From the NCBI RefSeq assembly GCF_003724155.1, contig NZ_RJJQ01000018.1:1-64000 (forward strand): 64,000 nucleotides of DNA. Direction: 5' to 3'. Each line of letters opens with the position of its first letter. The stretch's first letter is position 1. This DNA comes from Flexivirga caeni. GTDB lineage: Bacteria; Actinomycetota; Actinomycetes; Actinomycetales; Dermatophilaceae. A program made the position numbers and the translations under genes. Below the pieces are notes generated by a model. It saw only the letters and a list, made by a program, of their open reading frames with translations. It ran no database searches and had not been told where the DNA came from. Shown one piece after another: positions 35,945-43,834 of this stretch.

Positions 35945-37264
35945 ACGGTGTGCAGCCGGGGTTTCGTCGTCCGGGGATACCGCGACCGGCCAGCGGGGTG
36001 CGGCTCGGTCGGCATACGCCTGCGCGAGTATGGCGACAGCCTCCGCATGGCTGAGCGACCCCCGCCAGCCGCTCGAAGCGTCGGTGAGTTGCACTGTACC
36101 CCGGGCGATCTCGGCCTCACCGAGCACCGCGTAGGCGTAATTGCGGCGTTCCCGGCTGCGCCTGATCCGCGCACCCAGCGATCCATCGGCGTCGAGCACC
36201 GCGCGCAGCCCGTGAGCGAGCAGTGCATCGACGAACTCGCGCGCGACGGCATCCGCCGACTCCGACACCGGCAGCACTTGCAGCTGGACGTGGTTGAGCC
36301 ACAACGGCATTCGCCCGTCATACTGCTCGAGCAGCGCGGCGGTGACACGCTCCATCGCGCCGACGGTGCCGCGATGGATCATCACCACGAGGTGGCTGTC
36401 GCCGTCCGCCCCGTCATAGCGCAGGTCGAAACGCTCCGGTTGCACGAAGTCGAGCTGCACGGTCGCGATGGTCTCTTCGCGCGCGGACCCGTCGGACCCG
36501 TCGCCGCTGCGCACCTGTAGGTCGAGCTTCGGTCCGTAGAACGCGGCCTCTCCGGACGCTTCGACCAGCGGCAGACTGCGGGCGGCGAGATCGCTGCTCG
36601 CGGCGGCGTTGCGGAGCGCGGCGGTCGCCTCAGCCCACAGCTGCGCGTCGCCGAGATAACCTGGGCCCTCATCGCGTAGCGAGAGGCGCACGTAGTCGAC
36701 CGGCAGGCCGAGCACCTCCTGGGCGTGCAGTGCGGACCGCAGGGCGCGAGCGGCTTCGTCCGCGACCTGGTCGGGACGGCAGAAGACGTGGGTGTCGTCC
36801 AGGTTGATCTGCCGCACTCGGGTCAGTCCGGACACCACGCCCGAGCGCTCGGCGCGGAACATCGGTGCGAGCTCGTGCAGGCGGATGGGCAATTCGCGGT
36901 AGGAGTGCGGGCGGGCGGCGTAGACCATCGCATGGTGGGGACAGTTGGCTGGCCGCAGCACCAGCTGTTCCTCGGGCGCCTCGTCGCCGAGTTGCATCGG
37001 CGGGAACATGTCGTCGGCGAACTTCGCCCAGTGGCCCGAACGTTCGAAGAGTGCCCGCTTGCCGAGCACCGGGGTGTGCACCTCGACGCAGCCGTCACCG
37101 CGGGCGATGTCACGAGCCAGCCGCTCCAGCTCGTCCCGGATCACCGAACCCGCCGGCAGCCACAGCGCCAGCCCTGAGCCGGCGAGCGGGTCGGTGGCGA
37201 AGATGCCGAGGTCGCGACCGAGCGCCCGGTGGTCCGAATGGTGTGTGTTCTGAGTCGATTTCAT
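35939..37264 (-). CDS. thrS: Threonyl-tRNA synthetase without N-terminal editing domains
   Basis: A 441-residue class II synthetase with the ThrRS catalytic core and anticodon domain. Zinc ligands are Cys108 (RPANCPHH), His159 (DDTHVFC) and His297 (VMIHRGTVGAMER). Motif 2 is MFRAERSGVV with VRQINLDDTH. The anticodon domain starts near LNHVQLQVLPVS. Standard bacterial ThrRS is about 640 residues and begins with TGS and editing domains of some 240 residues; these are absent, so mischarged Ser-tRNA(Thr) would not be cleared in cis. ATG at 37264 follows GAGG. It is probably a second ThrRS induced on threonine shortage, given the leader upstream. Confidence 0.9.
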   Translation of the reverse strand: MKSTQNTHHSDHRALGRDLGIFATDPLAGSGLALWLPAGSVIRDELERLARDIARGDGCVEVHTPVLGKRALFERSGHWAKFADDMFPPMQLGDEAPEEQLVLRPANCPHHAMVYAARPHSYRELPIRLHELAPMFRAERSGVVSGLTRVRQINLDDTHVFCRPDQVADEAARALRSALHAQEVLGLPVDYVRLSLRDEGPGYLGDAQLWAEATAALRNAAASSDLAARSLPLVEASGEAAFYGPKLDLQVRSGDGSDGSAREETIATVQLDFVQPERFDLRYDGADGDSHLVVMIHRGTVGAMERVTAALLEQYDGRMPLWLNHVQLQVLPVSESADAVAREFVDALLAHGLRAVLDADGSLGARIRRSRERRNYAYAVLGEAEIARGTVQLTDASSGWRGSLSHAEAVAILAQAYADRAAPRWPVAVSPDDETPAAHRE

Positions 37265-37306
37265 GGCGTCCTCAAGATCTGCCCTAGCACCTCCGGACAC
37301 GACGAA

Positions 37307-37330
37307 CGCCCCGGAGGAAACTCCGGGGCG
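37307..37330 (-). terminator. Attenuator hairpin in the thrS-like leader
   Basis: In the transcript, CGCCCCGGAG (37330-37321) pairs perfectly with CTCCGGGGCG (37316-37307) around a TTTC loop, a 10-bp stem that ends 42 bases before the synthetase start and 17 bases after the leader-peptide stop. Its 5' arm contains CCGGAG, complementary to CTCCGG (37372-37367) in the leader, so an alternative antiterminator pairing is available. Confidence 0.75.
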
Positions 37331-37347
37331 TGTGGTGGGCGGGTGGT

Positions 37348-37407
37348 TCAGCGCAGCACAGCGGGGCCGGAGCGGTCCGGCGTCGTCGTGCGCTGTGCGT
37401 CATACAT
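37348..37407 (-). CDS. Threonine leader peptide (attenuation)
   Basis: A 19-codon open frame reads MYDAQRTTTPDRSGPAVLR and ends at TGA 37350-37348. Codons 7-9 are three consecutive ACG (Thr) codons at 37381-37389. Immediately after them the RNA can form GCCGGA-CCGC-TCCGGC (37381-37366). A ribosome stalled at the Thr codons would mask the 5' arm, freeing TCCGG to pair with the terminator's CCGGA and letting transcription enter the synthetase gene. Consecutive codons for the cognate amino acid followed by a terminator hairpin is the classical arrangement of ribosome-mediated attenuation. Expression of the peptide is inferred. Confidence 0.75.
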   Translation of the reverse strand: MYDAQRTTTPDRSGPAVLR

Positions 37408-37471
37408 GGCGGTCACGCTACCGCGCGAGGCTCGGGCCCGCCACCGAAAACGCTGCCACCGAAAACCTGCG

Positions 37472-37804
37472 TCAGTCGCGGGGCGTGGTGTGACCCCGGT
37501 CCGCGAGGAGGTATGCCGCCCCGCCGCTCACCGCTGCTGCCACAGCAACCGACGGCCAGGCGCCGATCTTCTTTGCCAGCGGGTGCGACGCGCCGAAAGC
37601 GCCCAGGTAGAGCGCAGTCAACCCTGCAGTGGCTGCCGGTCCGGACTTCGCCAGCCAGCTGCGGCCCGCGTAGACACCGGCCGCCGCGAGCACGACGCCG
37701 CCGAGCGGGCGGATGCCGGTCTCGCGTGCGATGAGGTAGCCGCCGAGGAGGCCGAGGGCCGCAATCGGTGCGGTGCTGACTTGGGTCGCGTCACGAAGTG
37801 CCAT
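37472..37804 (-). CDS. Small membrane protein, unknown function
   Basis: A 110-residue protein with about four hydrophobic segments (APIAALGLLGGYLIA, PLGGVVLAAAGVYAGRSWLA, AGLTALYLGAFGAS, VAVAAAVSGGAAYLLAD). Start ATG at 37804 is chosen over an upstream in-frame extension that lacks hydrophobic or charged logic; the ribosome-binding site is weak. Similar four-helix proteins in actinobacteria are uncharacterised. It is 64 bp from the thrS-like leader region and 66 bp from the OmpA-like gene, all on the minus strand. Confidence 0.7.
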   Translation of the reverse strand: MALRDATQVSTAPIAALGLLGGYLIARETGIRPLGGVVLAAAGVYAGRSWLAKSGPAATAGLTALYLGAFGASHPLAKKIGAWPSVAVAAAVSGGAAYLLADRGHTTPRD

Positions 37805-37870
37805 GTGCACGACTGTATTTCGTGTTCCTGGGCCAGGTGAGGCGGGCCCAGGCATTCGCCGAAAACGGAC

Positions 37871-38902
37871 TCAGCTGTTCGCCCAGGAGATTGTCACGCG
37901 ACGGTTCTTGGCCCGCCCGGCCGGGTTGTCCGCGCCGTCGGGCAGGGTGTTCGACGCGATCGGCTTGGACGCGCCGTTGCTGGAGACCTTCAGCTTGATG
38001 CCGGGCAGGTCCTTGCGCAGTTCGGCCGCGACCGCCTCAGCGCGCTGCATGCCGAGCTTGAGGTTGAACGCCGCGGTGCCCTTGGAGTCGGTGTTGCCGA
38101 CCACCGCGACGGTCTTGCCGCTGATGTGCGACTTGATGGACGCGGCCGTCTGGTCGACGACCTGCTTGCCGGCCGGAGTCAGGGCGGCGCTGCCGTAGGC
38201 GAAGAGCACATCGGCGTTGAGTTCCACCGTCGAGGTGTTGCCGACATTGCAGACGAGATATCGCCCGGCGAGCTTGCCACCGGTCGGCGGCTGGCCCACG
38301 ACGGTCTTCTTGCCCGACTTGTCGATGTAGAACAGCCCGCTCTTGCTCGCGGCGCCCTTCGTGCCGTCGGACCCGACGAACTGCAGCCCCTGCTTGTTGG
38401 CGCAGGTCACCGAACCATCGGGCAGCACGCCGATCACGCCCGACGGGTCGGCGATGACCCCGGCACCCTTGAGGTCCACGGTCGACGGGGTCCCGGTTGT
38501 GGACACCCACGTCGCCATCGTGGGAGTCAGCCTCAGCGTCCCCTTGCTGCTGGTCGACGTGGTCTCGCGCACGTTGCTGATGGGTGAGCCTGTGTCGATG
38601 CTGTAGCGGATGCCGTCGTTGTAGACGAAGGTGATCGTGCTGCCGTCGGCATACCAGCCGCCGCTGGTGGTGAGGGTGCCCGCTCTGCTCGCGCCGTCCG
38701 CTCCCGCACCGGTGGTGCTCCCGGACGAACTGGCGCCGCTGGTCGCCGCGCTCGAGGTCGTCGTGGAACCGTGGCTACTCGCCGTCGACGGGTGCGCCGC
38801 GGACGAGACGCTCGCGCCCTCGTCCTGCTGGTTGCACGCCGACAGCATGCCGGCCGCGGCCAGGGCGGCAACCGCGAGGGTGACCGTCTTCATTCTCTTC
38901 AT
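37871..38902 (-). CDS. OmpA-like domain lipoprotein
   Basis: A 343-residue secreted lipoprotein. The signal peptide ends in a lipobox LSAC near residue 23. A Ser/Thr/Gly-rich linker of about 60 residues follows, then a beta-rich middle region, and finally a C-terminal OmpA/MotB peptidoglycan-binding domain (ELNADVLFAYGSAALTPAGK, VVGNTDSKGT, NRRVTI). It would bind the cell wall from the membrane. ATG at 38902 is favoured by AAGGGA nine bases upstream; ATG at 38893 is an alternative. Partners are unknown. Confidence 0.87.
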   Translation of the reverse strand: MKRMKTVTLAVAALAAAGMLSACNQQDEGASVSSAAHPSTASSHGSTTTSSAATSGASSSGSTTGAGADGASRAGTLTTSGGWYADGSTITFVYNDGIRYSIDTGSPISNVRETTSTSSKGTLRLTPTMATWVSTTGTPSTVDLKGAGVIADPSGVIGVLPDGSVTCANKQGLQFVGSDGTKGAASKSGLFYIDKSGKKTVVGQPPTGGKLAGRYLVCNVGNTSTVELNADVLFAYGSAALTPAGKQVVDQTAASIKSHISGKTVAVVGNTDSKGTAAFNLKLGMQRAEAVAAELRKDLPGIKLKVSSNGASKPIASNTLPDGADNPAGRAKNRRVTISWANS

Positions 38903-39023
38903 GTCCCCTGATCCCTTCGGGTTCACTGCTGGGTCGGCAGGTATGACGCACGGACGTCGTTGCCGGATCCCTGCCGTCGCGCCGGGGACACTCTCGCACG
39001 GAAATACGGACGCCCAGAGCAGT

Positions 39024-39078
39024 GAGAGGACAGTCGATGCTGTCAGAGTCCGACTCTCACAACATCAACTGTCCTCTC
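39024..39078 (-). terminator. Long hairpin terminator after MFS gene
   Basis: GAGAGGACAGT (39024-39034) pairs with ACTGTCCTCTC (39068-39078); inner GATG, TGT and AGAGT segments extend the stem with single mismatches to nearly the whole 55 bp. It lies 46 bp past the stop of the minus-strand MFS gene. The 221-bp gap between the MFS stop and the lipoprotein start otherwise shows nothing recognisable. Confidence 0.75.
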
Positions 39079-39123
39079 GGTGCGCTCGCCGAGCGCGGCG
39101 CGTGGCCCGCGCTTTCGGCGCGG

Positions 39124-40761
39124 TCAGTGGATCATGACCGGCGCGACGTCCTCCTTGGAGCTCTCCGGGAGCGGCTTCCGTGGCAGCAGCAGGGCGGGGA
39201 CGATCGTCAGCAGGCAGAGGATCGCGGCGACCCAGAAGGTGTTGCCGAAAGCATGCCCACCGGCCACCTGGGCGTCGTGGAAGAGCGGCGCGAAGATCTG
39301 CGCGGCCTTGGTCGGGTGCGCTGCGAGCTCGGGTAGCTGTGACGTGATCGACGGGAAGTGCTGGCTGATGTAGGTCAGCTGGTCGTGCGTCAGCGTCGGC
39401 GCGTGCTTGGTGCCCTGCTGCTCGGCGAGGGATTGTGCGATGCCGACCGACGGCGAACTCTTCAGGTGGTTGGTGAGCACGGTGGACATCACCGCGACAC
39501 CGACCGACGAGCCGACCTGCTGCACGATGTTGATCAGCGTCGAGCCGCGCGCAATCTCGTGCGGCCGCAGCGTTTTCAGGGCTGAGGTCATGATCGGCAT
39601 CATCGTCGCGCCCATGCCCAGGCCCATGATGAACAGCACCGGGATGATGTAGCCCCAGTAGCTGCTCTCGCCGTTGATCTGGGTCATCGCGAACATGCCG
39701 CCGATGATCAGCACCAGGCCGACGGGCACGATCCGGCCGACCGGCAGCTTGTCGGTGAGCGCACCGGCGATCGGCATGGTGAGCAGGGCGCCGATGCCTT
39801 GCGGGGCCACCAGCAGGCCGGCGTCGAGGGTGGACTCGCCGCGGATCTGCTGGAAGTAGGTCGGCACCAGCAGCAGCCCGCCGAAGAACGCCATGACGAA
39901 GAGGAACATTGTGACCGTCGACACTGACAGCAGACGGTTGGAGAAGAGCCGCAGGTCCAGCAGCGGGTGCTGCGGGCGGAAGGTGTGGAAGACGAAGGCG
40001 ACGATGAGCACGATGCCGATGATCGCGGGGACGATGACCTTGACCGAGCCCATCCCGTCGGACGGGATCGAGGAGACGCCATACAGGAAGAGCGCGAGGC
40101 CGGGCGACATCATCAGCATGCCGACGAAGTCGAAGGACTCCGAGGGTGTCGGCTTGTCGTTTTCCAGCGCGAACCAGGAGTAGATCAGGGCGACGACCCC
40201 GATCGGCAGGTTGATCAGGAAGATCCAGTGCCAGCTGGCGTGCTCGATGAGGTAGCCGCCGAGGATCGGGCCGAGGATGGGGCCGAGCAGCATCGGCACG
40301 CCGAGGATGGCCATCAGGCGGCCCATCCGCTTCGGCCCGGCGGCGTGGGTCATGATCGTCATACCGAGCGGCATCAGCATGCCGCCGCCGAGGCCCTGGA
40401 GCACGCGGAAGCCGATCAGCATCCCGATCGACTGGGACAGCGCACAGAGCGCCGAGCCGATGGTGAACAAGCCGATGGCCAGCATGTAGAGGCGCTTGGT
40501 GCCGAAGCGATCTGCCGCCCACCCGGTCATCGGGATGACCGTGGCGAGCGCGAGGGTGTATGCCGTGACCGTCCACGCGACCGTCGAGTAGGCGACCGGC
40601 TGGCCGCCGTGGCCGAACACTCGCTGGAAGGTCGGCAGGGCGACGTTGACGACGGTGATGTCGAGGATCGACATGATCGCGCCGAGGACGACGACGCCGG
40701 CGACCTTCAGGACCGCGCCGTCGATCTTGTCGGGATATTCGATGGGTGCAGCGTTGGACAC
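39124..40761 (-). CDS. MFS multidrug exporter, DHA2 type
   Basis: A 545-residue 14-segment MFS exporter. LDITVVNVALPTFQR, GWAADRFGTKRLYM (motif A) and GVPMLLGPILGPILGG (motif C) are diagnostic of EmrB/QacA-type drug:proton antiporters. GTG at 40761 (VSNAAPIEY) follows AAGGAGAGGGAGAG; upstream in-frame Met codons would place this ribosome-binding site inside the gene. A TetR-type palindrome lies 77-92 bp upstream, but no regulator gene is adjacent. The large extracellular loop near the C-terminus is typical of the family. Confidence 0.9.
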   Translation of the reverse strand: MSNAAPIEYPDKIDGAVLKVAGVVVLGAIMSILDITVVNVALPTFQRVFGHGGQPVAYSTVAWTVTAYTLALATVIPMTGWAADRFGTKRLYMLAIGLFTIGSALCALSQSIGMLIGFRVLQGLGGGMLMPLGMTIMTHAAGPKRMGRLMAILGVPMLLGPILGPILGGYLIEHASWHWIFLINLPIGVVALIYSWFALENDKPTPSESFDFVGMLMMSPGLALFLYGVSSIPSDGMGSVKVIVPAIIGIVLIVAFVFHTFRPQHPLLDLRLFSNRLLSVSTVTMFLFVMAFFGGLLLVPTYFQQIRGESTLDAGLLVAPQGIGALLTMPIAGALTDKLPVGRIVPVGLVLIIGGMFAMTQINGESSYWGYIIPVLFIMGLGMGATMMPIMTSALKTLRPHEIARGSTLINIVQQVGSSVGVAVMSTVLTNHLKSSPSVGIAQSLAEQQGTKHAPTLTHDQLTYISQHFPSITSQLPELAAHPTKAAQIFAPLFHDAQVAGGHAFGNTFWVAAILCLLTIVPALLLPRKPLPESSKEDVAPVMIH

Positions 40762-40837
40762 GCTCTCCCTCTCCTTCTGCATCGGGTTACCGCTGACGGT
40801 AGCGGTGGGCACGGACAGGGAGTCGTCACGTGCAAAC

Positions 40838-40876
40838 AGTACGCAAGCGTACTACTTACCGCCGAGAGTGCGTCAA
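40838..40876 (-). promoter_or_regulatory. Promoter and TetR-type operator of the MFS exporter
   Basis: AGTACGC-AA-GCGTACT (40838-40853) is a perfect 16-bp inverted repeat of the length and symmetry of TetR-family operators. On the minus strand TTGACG (40876-40871) is a -35 candidate, and TAGTAC about 16 bp later overlaps the palindrome as a weak -10. A repressor bound there would block the exporter promoter. The cognate regulator is not in the neighbourhood. Confidence 0.65.
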
Positions 40877-40915
40877 CGGGATTTCTCTGTGCGCCGCGTC
40901 ACGGGCTGCAGCCCT

Positions 40916-41479
40916 TCATTCTTGCAGTGCGGCGGCAATCCGGTCGACCGTCGCCCGGGTCGCCGCAGCATCCCCGTCCGGCAGCGCGGGGTCGGTGAAG
41001 AGGTGTCCGCTGCCGGGCGTGACGAAGTCGTCGAAGCGGGCTCCGCAGGCTCGCACCGCATCCCCCAGGGCACGCACGTCGGCCTCGTCGACGAACGGGT
41101 CCTGCGCGTAGCGGTGCAGTTGCACCGGCTGACCGCTCCACGTCCCGCCGTATGGCGCCGCGACGCTGTGCATCAGCACCACAAGTCGCGCGTCGGGGCG
41201 GTCGGCTGCGAGCCGTTGTGCGAACGCAGCACCCAGGGAGAAGCCGGCGAGCACCGTGTCCGGCGGCAGGTCGTCCAGCACCGGGCGGACGCCGGCGAGC
41301 AGCTGGGCCGGCCCGACGTCGTCGCGGTGGGACAACCCGGCATGGGTGTCGTCGAAGACGTGTCCGCCGTAGTAGTCGGGCGTGACCACCTCGTGGCCGC
41401 GCCCGCGCAGCGCATCGGCGAAGTCGAGGACGGCTGGGCGCAGCCCGAGTGCTGAGTGCAGCAGCAGGATCGTGGTCAT
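40916..41479 (-). CDS. Dienelactone-hydrolase-like alpha/beta hydrolase
   Basis: A 187-residue alpha/beta hydrolase of the dienelactone hydrolase family. The first strand is TTILLLHSALGLRP, the nucleophile elbow is AGFSLGAAFA with Ser in place of the Cys used by true dienelactone hydrolases, and a histidine follows in TPGSGHLFTD. It is on the small side for the family. It follows the MFS gene at 41493-42878 by 13 bp and is probably co-transcribed with it, suggesting uptake and hydrolysis of the same compound. The substrate is unknown. Confidence 0.8.
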   Translation of the reverse strand: MTTILLLHSALGLRPAVLDFADALRGRGHEVVTPDYYGGHVFDDTHAGLSHRDDVGPAQLLAGVRPVLDDLPPDTVLAGFSLGAAFAQRLAADRPDARLVVLMHSVAAPYGGTWSGQPVQLHRYAQDPFVDEADVRALGDAVRACGARFDDFVTPGSGHLFTDPALPDGDAAATRATVDRIAAALQE

Positions 41480-41492
41480 CGATCACACCTCG

Positions 41493-42878
41493 TCATCGGT
41501 CGGTGGTGGCCGCTTCGGTCGCGCGTCGCGGCGCCGCACCCACGAGCACGGCGAGCAGGCCGCCGAGCACCATCACCACGCCGACCAGCCACAGGCCGGT
41601 CTTCTCGGTGCCGGTCGCGTCCTTGAGCCATCCGGTGAAGTATGGCGCGAAGAACCCCGCGGAGTTGCCGACCGAGTTGATCAGCGCGATGCCGCTCGCG
41701 GCGGCGGCCCCGGACAGGAAGCCGGTGGGCAGCGCCCAGAACGTCGGCAGCGCGCACATGATGCCCACGGCGCAGATCGTGACCGCGACCATCGCGGCGA
41801 ACGGGCTGCCGAGGTAGAGCGTGATGGGGATGGCGATGCCGCCGAGGATGCTGGGTGCTGCAACGTGCCAGACGCGTTCGCGGGTGCGGTCGCCGTGCAG
41901 CGCCCACGGGATCATGACGAGTGCGCCCACGACATACGGGATCGCATTGATCAGCCCGCGCTGCACGATCGAATAGCTGGTGCCGTATTGCCCGGCGAAG
42001 CCGGCGATGATCGTCGGGAGGAAGAACCCGAGGGCGTAGAGCCCGTAGACCACACCGAAGTAGACGAACGCGAGTGCCCAGACCCGCGGCTGGGTGAGGG
42101 ATTGCCAGATCGTCACGTGGTAGGTGCGGCTGCGGCCGAGCTGTTCGGCGTCGAGCGTGCGCTGCAGCGCCTCGCGTTCCGGGGCCGGCATCCAGCGCGC
42201 GCCCTCGGGCCGGTCGGTGAGGAAGAACCAGGTGATGATGCCGAGCACGATTGCCGGGACGCCTTCGAGCAGGAACATGATGCGCCAGCCGTCAAGGCCG
42301 AGCCAGCCGTGGGCGTGCTCGATCAGGAGTGAGGAGATCGGTGTCCCGATCGCCGTGGACAGGGGCACTGCGACCATGAACAGCGCTGTCATCCGGGCGC
42401 GTTCGCGTTGCGGGAACCAGAACGTGAGGTAGAGGACGATGCCGGGGAAGAAGCCGGCCTCGGCGACCCCGAGTAGGAAGCGCAGCAGGTAGAGCGTGCC
42501 GGCGTTCGGGACGAAGGTGATCGCCGCGGCCACGATGCCCCAGGTGACCAGGATCCGCGCGATCCAGCGACGGGCGCCGAACTTGTGCAGTGCCATGTTG
42601 CTCGGCACTTCCAGCACCAGGTAGCCGAGGAAGAAGATGCCGGAGGCGAAGCCGAACATCGAGCCGCTCAGGTGGAGGTCGGAGTTCATGCCGTTCGGGC
42701 CGGCGAAGCCGATGTTGGTGCGGTCCAGGTAGTTGACGAAATAGAGCAGCGCGACGAAGGGCACCAGCCTGCGCACCGAGCGGCGGACGGCGCTGCGCAG
42801 GACGGGATCGTCCGCTGCGGGCACCGCGTGGGCCGATCGGTCGGTCGGGTCGGATCCTCCGGTCTGCGGCTGGGTCAT
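41493..42878 (-). CDS. MFS transporter, anion:cation symporter family
   Basis: A 461-residue 12-segment transporter of the ACS family (relatives carry glucarate, tartrate, phthalate or allantoate). Marks are LYFVNYLDRTNIGFAG at the first helix, FLGVAEAGFFPGIVLYLTFW, and FLTDRPEGARWM in the central loop. ATG at 42878 is the first start after the intergenic repeats; a longer upstream reading passes through repeat sequence and is rejected. It pairs with the downstream hydrolase gene. Direction of transport is probably uptake of an organic anion. Confidence 0.88.
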   Translation of the reverse strand: MTQPQTGGSDPTDRSAHAVPAADDPVLRSAVRRSVRRLVPFVALLYFVNYLDRTNIGFAGPNGMNSDLHLSGSMFGFASGIFFLGYLVLEVPSNMALHKFGARRWIARILVTWGIVAAAITFVPNAGTLYLLRFLLGVAEAGFFPGIVLYLTFWFPQRERARMTALFMVAVPLSTAIGTPISSLLIEHAHGWLGLDGWRIMFLLEGVPAIVLGIITWFFLTDRPEGARWMPAPEREALQRTLDAEQLGRSRTYHVTIWQSLTQPRVWALAFVYFGVVYGLYALGFFLPTIIAGFAGQYGTSYSIVQRGLINAIPYVVGALVMIPWALHGDRTRERVWHVAAPSILGGIAIPITLYLGSPFAAMVAVTICAVGIMCALPTFWALPTGFLSGAAAASGIALINSVGNSAGFFAPYFTGWLKDATGTEKTGLWLVGVVMVLGGLLAVLVGAAPRRATEAATTDR

Positions 42879-42904
42879 GGTGTCAACGTATCGGCTTGAG
42901 GCGC

Positions 42905-43103
42905 GAGTAGGTGGTCGAGTAGCGGAGGAGCGTATCGAGACCAGGTTCGTCGTCAGGAGCGCAAGTAGGTGGTCGAGCGCCGTTCTGAGTAGGCCGGAGC
43001 CTGCGGAGGCCGTATCGAAGAGTGGTGGGGGAGGGCGGCTGGTCGAGTAGCGGGGGAGCGCAGCGGAGGAGCGTATCGAGACCAGGTTCGTCGTCAGGAG
43101 TAC
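42905..43103. repeat. Intergenic repeats of the GGTCGAGTAGCGG family
   Basis: GGTCGAGTAGCGG(A/G)GGAG starts at 42913 and 43041, each followed by CGTATCGAGACCAGG and TTCGTCGTCAGGAG; the second copy carries an 11-bp insertion. Between them lies a degenerate unit ending CCGTATCGAAG. The last unit runs to within about 10 bp of the GTG start at 43113 and supplies its AGGAG. Confidence 0.8.
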
Positions 43104-43112
43104 AAATGGGGT

Positions 43113-43532
43113 GTGGACGGCACACAGGTCTGGCATGTCAGGGACGGCGAACTGCTGGGGGATCGACCCGATTCGTGGGTCTATGTATGGCGCCTGCCGG
43201 ACGCCGCCGATCCGCGCGCGAACGTGCTGTATGTCGGCACGACCGGCATGCCGCCGGCGCTGCGGTCCTGGCTGCACCTGCACTCCAAGGACAAGGAGTT
43301 GGGCCGCCTGGCCAAGCGGTTCCCGAAGATTGCCGTCGAGGCGGCCGACATCTACGCATTCCCCGTGCCGCAGGCGCTGGAGCGCATGGAGGTCAAGCAC
43401 GCTTTGGTGCACGCGCTCGCCGACGCGGGCCTGCTCGCCCCAGAGTATGTCGGCCCGCCTCTCGAGGGCACCGCTCACGCGAGTGAGGCCGTTGCGTCAT
43501 ACGTGCTGGAGGTTGTGGCCGCGCTCGAATAG
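43113..43532 (+). CDS. Small GIY-YIG-like protein
   Basis: A 139-residue protein. The segment SWVYVWRLPDAADPR then NVLYVGTTGMPPALRSWLHLH resembles a GIY-YIG nuclease start (Y-V, then Y-V-G-T-T with a following Arg), but the later catalytic Glu is not obvious. GTG at 43113 is the best start; its AGGAG at about 43096 is provided by the intergenic repeat. A standalone domain of this size could be a nicking nuclease relative or an inactive homologue. Function is uncertain. Confidence 0.7.
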   Translation: MDGTQVWHVRDGELLGDRPDSWVYVWRLPDAADPRANVLYVGTTGMPPALRSWLHLHSKDKELGRLAKRFPKIAVEAADIYAFPVPQALERMEVKHALVHALADAGLLAPEYVGPPLEGTAHASEAVASYVLEVVAALE

Positions 43533-43543
43533 CGACGAATGCT

Positions 43544-43831
43544 TCACTCAAGCCATCGTGCGAACAGAGTGTCGATCCAAATCAGTATTCGCGTCATCAC
43601 TATGCCGCCTGCCAGATACGCAGGCAGGTAGACGAAGACGAACATAGCTCGATCCGGCCAAGATGTATCAGGATCTACGACTCGATACCCGGTAACCAAC
43701 AAGAACATCGTAACAACTACCAGCGGGACGAGAGCCCCGGACCATCTACGCGGAGTAGGGCGTGCTGACCACTCGCCACGTATGGACCTTGGCACCAAGA
43801 TGCGTTCAACCTGGATTCTGGAGATGTTCAT
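43544..43831 (-). CDS. Possible small membrane protein
   Basis: A 95-residue frame (MNISRIQVERILVPRSI onward) with two hydrophobic segments, ALVPLVVVTMFLLVTGYRVV and AMFVFVYLPAYLAGGIVMTR. It lies in the A+T-richer island that holds Rhs fragments and resembles the small membrane immunity candidates there in size and make-up. No clear ribosome-binding site precedes it, so it may be a remnant. It is convergent with the GIY-YIG-like gene. Confidence 0.45.
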   Translation of the reverse strand: MNISRIQVERILVPRSIRGEWSARPTPRRWSGALVPLVVVTMFLLVTGYRVVDPDTSWPDRAMFVFVYLPAYLAGGIVMTRILIWIDTLFARWLE

Positions 43832-43834
43832 CAC

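Noticed and set aside
42905-43103. Insertion sequence ends
   Set aside because: The repeats have no transposase and no target-duplication pattern; they behave as short dispersed intergenic repeats.
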